A program made the position numbers and the translations under genes. DNA of 64,000 nt from Paludibacteraceae bacterium (GTDB taxonomy: Bacteria > Bacteroidota > Bacteroidia > Bacteroidales > Paludibacteraceae). Location: the NCBI GenBank assembly GCA_017477325.1, contig JAFUWV010000002.1, positions 248,001 through 312,000 of the forward strand. The letters run 5' to 3'. Below, one piece after another: positions 28,191 to 35,846 of the stretch; the stretch's first letter is position 1; the number at the start of each line of letters is the position of its first letter. The notes beneath the pieces are model-generated. The model saw only the letters and a program-made list of their open reading frames with translations. It was not told the DNA's origin and ran no database searches.

Positions 28191-28982
28191 TTAACAATTT
28201 GTCGGATTTAGGTTGTTTGTGTTTGTTTTCGGTTTATTGTTTTGGAGTTTGTTGTTTTGGAGTGTTTTATTGTTTTGGAGTTTGTTGAGAGCTATTTGTG
28301 CGGCTGTTTGTTGTGCCCGGTGTTTGCTGTATCCGTCGGCTTGTGCGATGTTTTGTCCGTTGATGAGTACTTGGTAAGTGAAGCGGTGGCGGTCTTCTTG
28401 CGGCAGATATTTTTCTTCTGCGAGCAGGAACTGCACTTTAGTATGTTTGGCCTGAGCGTATTGGAGGAGTGCGGACTTGAAGTCAGTTTCTTCCTGTGCG
28501 AGTGTGAGCAGACGGGAGTTATTTTCTCCTGCGATGTTACGTATGACGAAGTCAGCGGCTTTTTGGTATCCTGCATCGAGGTATAGTGCCCCGACGAGTG
28601 CTTCGAGTGCATTACCGAAAATGTTTTCCGTATTATTTTTGAGTGGCAGAGCGGTGTTGAGGTGTTGGTCTATATGTAGCCGGTGTGCGATCAGGTTGAG
28701 GTTGTCCCGGCATACAGCTTTAGCTCTTGCTTTAGTAAGGAATCCTTCTCCTGCATCGGGGTAAAGTCTGAAGAGCTGTTCAGCGACGACGAATCCGATG
28801 AGAGCGTCACCGAGGTATTCGAGTCTCTCATTGCTTTGTGTGCTGACGGATCGGTGTGTGAGAGCCTGCTCATAGAGGTGAATGTTCTTGGGTCTTACGC
28901 CGGCGAGGCTGTGTATATAAGAATAAAGTTCTCCGTTCAGAGCGGAGAACTTTGTGGAGAATATTCTTTGCAAGATGTTCAT
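28191..28982 (-). CDS. rnc: Ribonuclease III
   Basis: 263 residues. Catalytic domain with THRS, NERLEYLGDALIGFVVAE (signature) and ENIFGNALEALVGALYLDAGY carrying the second acidic pair. A double-stranded RNA-binding domain covers about 170-240. The last ~25 residues are a low-complexity Asn/Lys/Gln tail built from LQNNK units, encoded by a DNA repeat. It cleaves double-stranded RNA in rRNA and mRNA processing. Third gene of an acpP-fabF-rnc operon. Confidence 0.94.
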   Translation of the reverse strand: MNILQRIFSTKFSALNGELYSYIHSLAGVRPKNIHLYEQALTHRSVSTQSNERLEYLGDALIGFVVAEQLFRLYPDAGEGFLTKARAKAVCRDNLNLIAHRLHIDQHLNTALPLKNNTENIFGNALEALVGALYLDAGYQKAADFVIRNIAGENNSRLLTLAQEETDFKSALLQYAQAKHTKVQFLLAEEKYLPQEDRHRFTYQVLINGQNIAQADGYSKHRAQQTAAQIALNKLQNNKTLQNNKLQNNKPKTNTNNLNPTNC

Positions 28983-29008
28983 CAGGTGTTGTATCGCGTT
29001 GTTTATGT

Positions 29009-30262
29009 TCAGATTTTTCTGAAGAGCAGTGATGCGTTGTGTCCTCCGAATCCGAAAGTGTTGCTGAGAGCGCAGTTGACGTGTCCGGATTGTGCCTTGT
29101 TGAATGTGAGGTTGAGGAAGTCTGGTATCTGCTCGTCGATATCGTCGTCAGCGTGGTTGATGGTAGGCGGAATGATATCGTTGTATACGGTGAGTACTGT
29201 GGCGAGAGCTTCGAGTGCTCCTGTAGCTCCGAGCAGATGACCAGTCATAGACTTGGTAGAGCTTATGTTGAGTTGTCTTGCATGTTCTCCGAAGAGAGCC
29301 ACGATACCTTTTATCTCAGCCAGATCTCCGAGCGGCGTGGATGTGCCGTGTGCATTGATATAGTCAATATCGTGAATAGTGAGTCCTGCATCTTCTATAG
29401 CGAGTCTCATGACGTTTTTAGCACCGTTGCCGTCAGGGTCGGGTGCAGTGATGTGATAAGCGTCGGCATTGATAGCGGCTCCTGCGAGTTCGGCATATAT
29501 TTTTGCTCCTCTTTGTACAGCATGCTCATACTCTTCGAGTACGAGAGCAGCAGCTCCTTCTCCGAGAACGAATCCGTCTCTGCTCTTTGAGAACGGTCGT
29601 GATGCAGTCTCGGGTGAGTCGTTTCGTGTGGAGAGTGCGTGCATAGCATTGAATCCTCCGACGCCGGTATATTCGACAGCAGCCTCGCTACCTCCTGTAA
29701 TGATGACGTCAGCTTTTCCGAGCCGTATGAGGTTGTATGCGTCTGCAATAGCATGTGACGAGCTTGCGCAAGCTGATGTGGTAGCATAGTTGGGTCCGCG
29801 CAGTCCGAATCGTATAGATATGTGTCCTGCGGCAATGTCAGTTATCAGTTTTGGTATGATGAAGGGGTTGAACCTGGGTGTGCCGTCTCCTGTGACGAAC
29901 TCTTCGACGCACTCCTGGAATGAGCGCAGTCCTCCCATACCGCTTGCCCAGATGCATCCCATGCGCTCTTTGTCTTCTGTCTGTAGTGAGAAGCGGGCGT
30001 CGTCCATAGCTTCTTGTGCGGCAAAGAGGGCATATTGCACGAAGGGGTCGAGTTTTCGTGCCTCTTTTTTCTCGAGGAGAGTTTCGGGATTGAAGTCTTT
30101 AACTTCGCATGCGAACTGTGTTTTGAACAGTGTGGCATCGAAATGAGTAATAGGTGCAGCACCGCTTTTGCCGGCGACGAGCGCCTGCCAAGTGGTTTCG
30201 ACATTGTTTCCCAGCGGAGTGACAGCTCCCAACCCTGTTATTACTACGCGATGTAGATTCAT
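29009..30262 (-). CDS. fabF: 3-oxoacyl-[acyl-carrier-protein] synthase II
   Basis: 417 residues from the ATG at 30262 (MNLHRVVITGLGAVTPLG), the standard N-terminus. A longer in-frame start at 30328 would read through the hairpin upstream. Catalytic triad: Cys165 in TTSACASSSH, His in INAHGTSTPLGD and His in SMTGHLLGATG. It elongates acyl-ACP with malonyl-ACP in fatty acid synthesis. It follows acpP directly and precedes rnc by 26 bp. Confidence 0.96.
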   Translation of the reverse strand: MNLHRVVITGLGAVTPLGNNVETTWQALVAGKSGAAPITHFDATLFKTQFACEVKDFNPETLLEKKEARKLDPFVQYALFAAQEAMDDARFSLQTEDKERMGCIWASGMGGLRSFQECVEEFVTGDGTPRFNPFIIPKLITDIAAGHISIRFGLRGPNYATTSACASSSHAIADAYNLIRLGKADVIITGGSEAAVEYTGVGGFNAMHALSTRNDSPETASRPFSKSRDGFVLGEGAAALVLEEYEHAVQRGAKIYAELAGAAINADAYHITAPDPDGNGAKNVMRLAIEDAGLTIHDIDYINAHGTSTPLGDLAEIKGIVALFGEHARQLNISSTKSMTGHLLGATGALEALATVLTVYNDIIPPTINHADDDIDEQIPDFLNLTFNKAQSGHVNCALSNTFGFGGHNASLLFRKI

Positions 30263-30288
30263 ATATGTTACAGCTGAAAAGAAAAACA

Positions 30289-30332
30289 AAGGTTGCAGTC
30301 GCACTCCGAGTCGGAATACTTGCTGCAACCTT
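30289..30332 (-). promoter_or_regulatory. Hairpin between acpP and fabF
   Basis: Arms AAGGTTGCAG (30289-30298) and CTGCAACCTT (30323-30332) form a 10-bp stem with a smaller inner stem-loop. No T-run follows on the minus strand beyond TTGTTTTT, so it may be a partial terminator or an mRNA 3'-end protector that raises acpP over fabF levels. Confidence 0.6.
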
Positions 30333-30352
30333 AAGAAAAGAAATTCGGAGTA

Positions 30353-30592
30353 TTATGCTTGGGTTGCTTTTTCAACGTAAGCAACAGCATCACCAACAGT
30401 AGAGATCTTTTCGGTATCTTCATCAGGGATACTGATATTGAAGGCTTTTTCGAACTCCATGATGAGTTCAACTGTATCCAAAGAATCTGCATTGAGGTCG
30501 TTTTGGAAATTAGCATCCATAGTAACTTGTGATTCTTCCACGCCGAGTTTCTCTACGATAATGGCTTTTACTTTGTTTTCGATTTCAGACAT
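30353..30592 (-). CDS. acpP: Acyl carrier protein
   Basis: 79 residues, acidic. The phosphopantetheine attachment serine lies in [10 protein letters not shown]. It carries acyl chains in fatty acid synthesis; the 4'-phosphopantetheinyl transferase at 51463-52047 is a candidate to modify it. First gene of the acpP-fabF-rnc operon, with a consensus promoter 100 bp upstream. Confidence 0.97.
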   Translation of the reverse strand: MSEIENKVKAIIVEKLGVEESQVTMDANFQNDLNADSLDTVELIMEFEKAFNISIPDEDTEKISTVGDAVAYVEKATQA

Positions 30593-30697
30593 AATGTTTG
30601 TTGTTTATAATGTTAAACTTTATTTCTTGTTATATATGTTTGTGCCAAGCGTGCCGGTGTGCTATTAACATAAGAGGCACACTCCGCAAAAACGTGG

Positions 30698-30729
30698 CAA
30701 AATTACTACAATTAATTTAATTGTGCAAA
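30698..30729 (-). promoter_or_regulatory. acpP operon promoter
   Basis: Minus strand TTTG (30729-30726), 20 bp, TAATTTTG (30705-30698). Predicted start about 30691, leader ~100 nt. Confidence 0.75.
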
Positions 30730-30738
30730 TTTTTTATA

Positions 30739-31566
30739 TCATTTGACTTTAAGAGTTACCTTGCCGATGTTTGTTCCGCTTTTTCCGGCCTGTGTGAGGA
30801 GCACCGGTTTGCCCTGTTTGTTGGAGACAGTGAGGTTTTCTATACGGTGCGAGTGTCCTCCTATGATAAGGTCGATTCCGGATGTTTGTTTAGCAAGATT
30901 GATGTCGCATATACTGTTCGGGTTAGCCTCGGAGGGCTGTGTGCCCAAGTGCGAGAGTAGTATGACGACGTCGCAATGTTTTTTCTCTCTGAGTTCGTGT
31001 GCCAGGCTGTCAGCCACCGCGTAGGGGTGTACCCACTGCAGAGGGTAGAAGTTGTCGCTTGCGATAAGCGAGTGCGGCTTAACTCCTATTCCGATGATGC
31101 CGATGTTGAGTCCTTTTCTTTTGATGACAGTGTATGGTTTGACTATCTGCTGCAGTGGTGAGTCTTCGGTATTGTAGTTGGCACAGAGCACGGAGAACTG
31201 TGCTTTTTCGAGTTGCTCAGCGAGCTGTCTGACACCGTTGTCGAACTCATGATTGCCGAGCGTGACAGCGTCGTATTGCATTCTGTTCATTGCTTCGATC
31301 TCGACTTCTCCCTTGTAGTAGTTGAAATATGGTGTGCCCTGCCAGAAGTCTCCTGCATCAAGCAGAATGAGGTCTTTGTCCGCCTCGCGTTCTTTGCTGA
31401 TGATTCCCATCCGCCTTGCGTATCCACCTCTGTTGTCGGTTTGGCGCGGTTCGACCTGCGAGTGAGTGTCGTTGGTGTGGAGTATGGTGAGAGTGACCGG
31501 TTCGTGCTTAAAGTTGCAAGCAGTGAGGATGGCTGTTAGCAGTATGGAGAATACGAGTCTGTTCAT
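30739..31566 (-). CDS. Metallophosphatase lipoprotein (5'-nucleotidase N-terminal domain only)
   Basis: 275 residues. Lipobox LTAC with Cys17. All metal-site motifs of the UshA/5'-nucleotidase family are visible: HTNDTHSQ, DAGDFWQGTP, LGNHEFDNG and IGGHSHR. The C-terminal substrate-binding domain of full-length 5'-nucleotidases is absent; in Bacteroidales it is often encoded by a separate gene, but I do not see one here. Likely substrate: a nucleotide or other phosphate ester in the periplasm. The start is 2 bp past the mutL stop, so the two are coupled. Confidence 0.88.
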   Translation of the reverse strand: MNRLVFSILLTAILTACNFKHEPVTLTILHTNDTHSQVEPRQTDNRGGYARRMGIISKEREADKDLILLDAGDFWQGTPYFNYYKGEVEIEAMNRMQYDAVTLGNHEFDNGVRQLAEQLEKAQFSVLCANYNTEDSPLQQIVKPYTVIKRKGLNIGIIGIGVKPHSLIASDNFYPLQWVHPYAVADSLAHELREKKHCDVVILLSHLGTQPSEANPNSICDINLAKQTSGIDLIIGGHSHRIENLTVSNKQGKPVLLTQAGKSGTNIGKVTLKVK

Positions 31567-31568
31567 GT

Positions 31569-33404
31569 TCAGTTAAGGAGTTTGAGTATGCTTTCGTCAG
31601 TGAGCAGTGCGAAAATGCGCTTACCTGCGGGAGTGAAAGTCTTGTCTTTGAGCTGTGCCCACCTCTGAATAAGGTCATTCATCTCCCGGTCTTGCAGCTG
31701 TTTGCCGGTCTGTATGGCAGCAGCTTCAGCGAGAGAGAGTGCTATGCGGTGTTGCCACTGCTCCTGAGTGCTGAGTCCTGTTTCTGCTACGGAGTGTAGA
31801 ATCTCCATCAGTACAGCGAGAGCGTTGGTATTGCCTAACTCTGCGGGTACGGCATCGACGGAGAAGGAGTTGCGTGCAATCTGCGTGATCTCGAATCCGG
31901 CATTGTGCAGCTCGGGAGTCATCTGCAGTAGCAGTTGGGAGTCGTCGGCGCTGAGGTCGAGTACTTCGGGGAAGAGCACCTGCTGTATGACAGGTTTATG
32001 GTTTTGCATCTGCTCTCTCAGTTGGCTGTAGAGGACAGTCATGTGTGCGCGGTGGCGGTCGATAATGAGGAGTCCCTGCGTTGCAGGCAGGAGAATATAT
32101 TTGTCTTTGTACTGCGAAGGTGCGGCCTGCGTGAGAGTATCGTCGAAGAGCAGTGCTTCGTCGTTTGCCTCTGCGGCAGTGTCCGCCAGAGGGTCTGCCA
32201 GGTCTGATGCGGCGCTTACGATGCTTTTCGGCTCAGTGTAGAGTGCCTGCCAGTTGTTTGCAGACCGTGTTCGGTTGATGTGTTCAGTGAACGGGTTATA
32301 CTGCGGGTTGACTCTGACTTGCGGCGCCGAGAAGGTCTGCCCGGGCGTATTGGCGGATGAGGGTATGTCGAGGTCACCCTCTCTGTCGAAATCGAGTGAG
32401 GGTACGATATTGAATTTACCGAGTGACTCTTTGATTGCGGCAAGCAGAATCTGCCATATCATCTGTTCGTCCTGGAACTTTATCTCAGTCTTGGTAGGGT
32501 GGATGTTGACGTCAATCATCTCCGGCGAGAGAGAGAAATAGATGAAATAGTGTGGTTGCTGGTCGGCTGTGAGCATGCCCTGGTACGCCGTCATCACTGC
32601 CTTGTGGAAGTAAGGGTGCCGCATGTATCTGCCATTGACGAAGAAATACTGCTGTGCCTGCCTGGATGCGGACTCGGGTTTGCCAATATAGCCATAGACA
32701 GACACGACAGAAGTGTCCGCCTTGAGGTCAACGAGCTGAGAGGTAAAGCCCTTTCGCGCAGTTTTTCCGAAGATGTTTTCAATACGCTGCTTGAGGCTTG
32801 AGGCGGGTAGATCGAACATCAATTCATCATCGTTGACGAGCATGAAGCTCACATTGGGATTGACGAGTGCGATGCGATAGAACTCGTTGACAATGTTTCG
32901 GAGTTCGGTAGAGTTGGTCTTAAGGAATCTTCTGCGAGCGGGTACATTGAAGAACAGATTTTTGACCTTGAAGTTAGTGCCGGCGGGGCATTGCACAGGC
33001 TCTTGGCGAAGGACCTGTGAGCCAGCTATCTCGAGTATTGTACCTGTCTCATCGGCAGGTTTTCTGGTGGTGACTTCAAGTTGTGCAACAGCAGCTATAG
33101 AGGCGAGAGCTTCCCCCCGGAATCCCATTGTGTGTAGTTCGAAGAGGTCTGCCGCCTCACGTATTTTGGAGGTAGCGTGCCGTTCGAATGCCATTCGCGC
33201 ATCAGTAGGACTCATTCCAGAGCCGTCATCAATGACCTGAAGCAGGGTGCGTCCAGCGTCAAGAATGATGATTTGAATATGTTGTGCTCCGGCGTCAAGC
33301 GAGTTCTCGACCAGCTCTTTGAGACAAGAGGCGGGTCGCTGTATGACTTCGCCTGCCGCTATCTGGTTGGCAACGCTATCCGGAAGGAGATGAATGATGT
33401 CCAT
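31569..33404 (-). CDS. mutL: DNA mismatch repair protein MutL
   Basis: 611 residues. GHKL ATPase motifs: ENSLDAGA, DDGSGM, RHATSKI, GFRGEALASIAAV. The C-terminal dimerisation domain starts about residue 420. The endonuclease signature DQHAxxExxxxE is not kept: the matching stretch reads DRHRAHMTVLYS, with both glutamates replaced, so this MutL probably lacks its own nicking activity. It links MutS mismatch recognition to downstream repair. Same strand as the 102-residue gene upstream; the gap between them is a repeat array. Confidence 0.96.
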   Translation of the reverse strand: MDIIHLLPDSVANQIAAGEVIQRPASCLKELVENSLDAGAQHIQIIILDAGRTLLQVIDDGSGMSPTDARMAFERHATSKIREAADLFELHTMGFRGEALASIAAVAQLEVTTRKPADETGTILEIAGSQVLRQEPVQCPAGTNFKVKNLFFNVPARRRFLKTNSTELRNIVNEFYRIALVNPNVSFMLVNDDELMFDLPASSLKQRIENIFGKTARKGFTSQLVDLKADTSVVSVYGYIGKPESASRQAQQYFFVNGRYMRHPYFHKAVMTAYQGMLTADQQPHYFIYFSLSPEMIDVNIHPTKTEIKFQDEQMIWQILLAAIKESLGKFNIVPSLDFDREGDLDIPSSANTPGQTFSAPQVRVNPQYNPFTEHINRTRSANNWQALYTEPKSIVSAASDLADPLADTAAEANDEALLFDDTLTQAAPSQYKDKYILLPATQGLLIIDRHRAHMTVLYSQLREQMQNHKPVIQQVLFPEVLDLSADDSQLLLQMTPELHNAGFEITQIARNSFSVDAVPAELGNTNALAVLMEILHSVAETGLSTQEQWQHRIALSLAEAAAIQTGKQLQDREMNDLIQRWAQLKDKTFTPAGKRIFALLTDESILKLLN

Positions 33405-33416
33405 GAGGATTGAGTG

Positions 33417-33557
33417 AAGTTGAGAGTTGAAAGAAGTTTGAGAAGTTTGTTAAGTTTGAGAAGTTTGTTAAGTTTGAAGAGTTTGTTAAGTTTGAAGAGT
33501 TTGTTAAGTTTGAAGAGTTTGATAAGTTTGAAGAGTTTGATATGTTTGAGGAGTTTG
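33417..33557. repeat. AAGTTTGnn nonamer array between two co-directional genes
   Basis: About fifteen 9-bp units in tandem (GAAGTTTGT, TAAGTTTGA, AGAGTTTGT), often alternating to give an 18-bp period. It fills nearly the whole gap between mutL and the small membrane protein gene. It keeps open frames on both strands because the unit is 9 bp; these are not genes. Confidence 0.9.
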
Positions 33558-33866
33558 TCAGAAGAGATAGTAGAAGCAGAAGAGGAGCATGACGAGGAGA
33601 GCAATCCAGAAAGCTATGCGTGAGGTGTTCTGAGCAGTGTTTTTGCGGGGAAACTTCTCGTCGCGTGCTTCACGGAAAGAGCCACGATGCAGGGTGGTAT
33701 GGTGCTCGCCGTCAGCATTGTCGAGGGAGGTTTGCGGGTCGCTGCCTGCTCTTTCGCTCTGCAGGCGTTGGAGCCGTTCACGGCGTTTCTCCTTCTCAGG
33801 GTCGTAGAAGCGCGGGCGGAAATTCCACTCGGGCATCTTGTTTACTTTAGGGAAGAGGATTGACAT
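33558..33866 (-). CDS. Small membrane protein upstream of mutL
   Basis: 102 residues. N-terminal ~75 residues are charged (PEWNFRPRFYDPEKEKRRERLQ) and probably cytoplasmic. One C-terminal membrane segment follows (IAFWIALLVMLLFCFYYLF). Proteins of this form precede mutL in other Bacteroidales genomes as I recall them; function unknown. Promoter at 34027-34058 with a long leader. Confidence 0.72.
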   Translation of the reverse strand: MSILFPKVNKMPEWNFRPRFYDPEKEKRRERLQRLQSERAGSDPQTSLDNADGEHHTTLHRGSFREARDEKFPRKNTAQNTSRIAFWIALLVMLLFCFYYLF

Positions 33867-33912
33867 ATAGTGTTGAGATAAATTGTTCTATTTTTCACAT
33901 CGGGCTCATGGA

Positions 33913-33945
33913 GGAGATTGCTTACACTTTGCTTGGGGTATGCTT
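33913..33945. repeat. Second, inverted copy of the 11-bp AAGCA repeat
   Basis: The reverse complement reads AAGCATACCCC, AAGCAAAGTGT, AAGCAATCTCC. It matches 28154-28186 at 32 of 33 positions. It lies in the leader of the small membrane protein gene. Confidence 0.8.
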
Positions 33946-34026
33946 ACCGAGAGCATGGAAAAATTGTTCTATTTGGCAGATTCAGGGTTTGTAGGTTTGT
34001 AGGTTGGTAGGTTATGTTTTAGGTTG

Positions 34027-34058
34027 CAAAGATAGGATATTTTGGAGACATGTGCAAA
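34027..34058 (-). promoter_or_regulatory. Promoter of the 102-residue protein / mutL transcript
   Basis: Minus strand TTTG (34058-34055), 20 bp, TATCTTTG (34034-34027). Predicted leader ~155 nt, containing the 11-bp repeat. Confidence 0.72.
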
Positions 34059-34085
34059 TAAATAAGCGGTGGAGATTATAATAAA

Positions 34086-34119
34086 AAGAAACGAGACTGC
34101 CGCAGCAATCCCGTTTCTT
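34086..34119 (-). terminator. Terminator of the TPR/OmpA-like lipoprotein gene
   Basis: AAGAAACG (34086-34093) pairs with CGTTTCTT (34112-34119), 19 bp past the stop codon; the arm ends run into an A/T tract. Confidence 0.7.
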
Positions 34120-34137
34120 AAGTAGACGGGTTGTTAA

Positions 34138-35844
34138 TTACTTAACGATAGCAAGGAATTGCTCGTCTTCTTTGTAGTTAGCGAACTCGATATCTTTTTG
34201 AGCTTTAGCTTTCATGGAAGCATCTTTCTCGACAGCTGTTTTGAGGTTGCTGTAGACAGCCTCGCGGTCGTTGGTGCGAGCACCTACGATAGCAGCCAGG
34301 TAAGAAGTGGTAGCGTTAGGATTCTGCACGTTAGCGAGTGTCTGGCGTGCTCCGGCATAGTCCTCATCGAGGATTTGCTGAACAGCAGCGTTGTTGGTAG
34401 CGGATGTACCATAAGCTTTCTTAGCATTCTGGTAGTCACCCTTCATGGTGTAGTATGTACCCATAGCGGCGTTGAGGTCAGCGCTTGTGCCTGCAGCCTT
34501 GCCGAGGTACTCTTCAGCCTTAGCCATGTCGCCGTCAGCCATAGCAGCTACAGCAGCATTGTAGTTAACATCGGGGTTGTTAGGTTCGATTTCGAGAGCC
34601 TTGCTGTAGCAGCGGCGAGCCTCAGCGATGTTGCCTTGCTCGAAGTAGATCATACCGAGGTTGTTGTAAGCGCGGTAGTCATCGGGATAGAGGTCGATAG
34701 CTTTCTTGTAGATTTTAGCTTTCTCGTTAGCGTCGTCTTCGAGAGTAGCGGCGTAGAGGAGTTCTTCGAGGCTGAGCTGAGCAGCGTCTTCTGCGGCAAG
34801 TTTCTTGATTTCGTCATCGCTCTTACCGATGAGGTCGGTAGTGAGGATGAGTCGGCTACGACGGAGAGCTGGGAGGATGTCGTCAGCAATGTTTTTGTAA
34901 ACGGCGCTGAGGTTTTTGATTTGTGTCTCACGCTCTTCGGGGTCGCTGTACATATTGAGGACGCGGAGCACGAGGTCTTTGTCCTGAATGTTGCTGTTCT
35001 CCATGAGGGTCTTGAAACCTTCCCAGTCCTCAGCAGTGATTTCGCTTTCGATAGAAGCGTCAACTTTGTCTTTCTTCATCTGCTTCTGGAGGAACTTCTG
35101 GGTAGCAGCCTGACGCTGTTTAGCAAGTCCTTCGTTCATTTTCTGGGTACCATCGGGAGAAGCGTAACCAGAAACTTCGATTTTGTTGATAGCTTTGTGC
35201 TCGTTATCGTTAGCCTCTTTGATAGCAGCCTGGAGGTTCTTGACTGCATCGGTCTTTGTCTCAGAGTTGCGGAGGTTAGCCTGTTGGATGAGGAACTTGA
35301 TGTCAGCCTCCTGCATCTCCTGGATAACGCGTTGGAACTTGTCGGGAGTAACAGCGCCCTTGTTGTCCTTAGCGTCAGCGAGCTGTGAGGTAGCATTCAT
35401 ACCGGGTCCAACATAGATGTCATCGATTTCCTCGTCATAGACTTTCTTTCCGACCTTACCGTTAACGCGGAGATAGAGTTTTGAAGAAGCCATTTCGGGA
35501 ACATACTTGCATGAGAATTTCTGTGTAACGGTAGCGCCTTCAGCTTTGTTGATAACGATACCATTTTCTTTTACTTTCTCACCTACGTAGGTAGTGGTTT
35601 CACCAACGACCTCAAGTTCTTCGTTCTCACCATATTTGAGGACGGGAGTAACGTTAACGAGTGCGTTCTTGAGGAATTTCTTCTCAGGGAAAGTACCGGT
35701 AACTTCAACATTTACTTGTCCGCCAACCACAGTCATAGGATTGGGGTTCATTTTCAAATCAAGTTCTTCGGGCAGACTTTTGTTGCACGATGCTGTCAGC
35801 AAAGCGATTGCTACTGCGGACAAAAAGAATAGACTTTTTTTCAT
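34138..35844 (-). CDS. TPR and OmpA-like lipoprotein
   Basis: 568 residues. Lipobox LTASC with Cys20. The N-terminal ~150 residues are beta-rich (EVTGTFPEKKFLKNALVNVTPVL). Residues ~200-250 resemble an OmpA-C-like peptidoglycan-binding core (INKIEVSGYASPDGTQKMNEGLAKQRQAATQKFL). Residues ~360-500 are TPRs (YRAYNNLGMIYFEQGNIAEARRCYSKALEIEPNNPDVNYN). The layout is known from Bacteroidales surface and envelope proteins. It probably ties outer-membrane complexes to peptidoglycan. Its start lies 2 bp from the stop of the AT-rich peptidase gene, so its own promoter must be inside that gene or it must be read from it. Confidence 0.82.
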   Translation of the reverse strand: MKKSLFFLSAVAIALLTASCNKSLPEELDLKMNPNPMTVVGGQVNVEVTGTFPEKKFLKNALVNVTPVLKYGENEELEVVGETTTYVGEKVKENGIVINKAEGATVTQKFSCKYVPEMASSKLYLRVNGKVGKKVYDEEIDDIYVGPGMNATSQLADAKDNKGAVTPDKFQRVIQEMQEADIKFLIQQANLRNSETKTDAVKNLQAAIKEANDNEHKAINKIEVSGYASPDGTQKMNEGLAKQRQAATQKFLQKQMKKDKVDASIESEITAEDWEGFKTLMENSNIQDKDLVLRVLNMYSDPEERETQIKNLSAVYKNIADDILPALRRSRLILTTDLIGKSDDEIKKLAAEDAAQLSLEELLYAATLEDDANEKAKIYKKAIDLYPDDYRAYNNLGMIYFEQGNIAEARRCYSKALEIEPNNPDVNYNAAVAAMADGDMAKAEEYLGKAAGTSADLNAAMGTYYTMKGDYQNAKKAYGTSATNNAAVQQILDEDYAGARQTLANVQNPNATTSYLAAIVGARTNDREAVYSNLKTAVEKDASMKAKAQKDIEFANYKEDEQFLAIVK

Positions 35845-35846
35845 GA

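Noticed and set aside
33417-33557. CRISPR array or coding region of LNKLFKLNK-type repeats
   Set aside because: Units are 9 bp with no unique spacers, no cas genes, and the open frames exist only because 9 is a multiple of 3.
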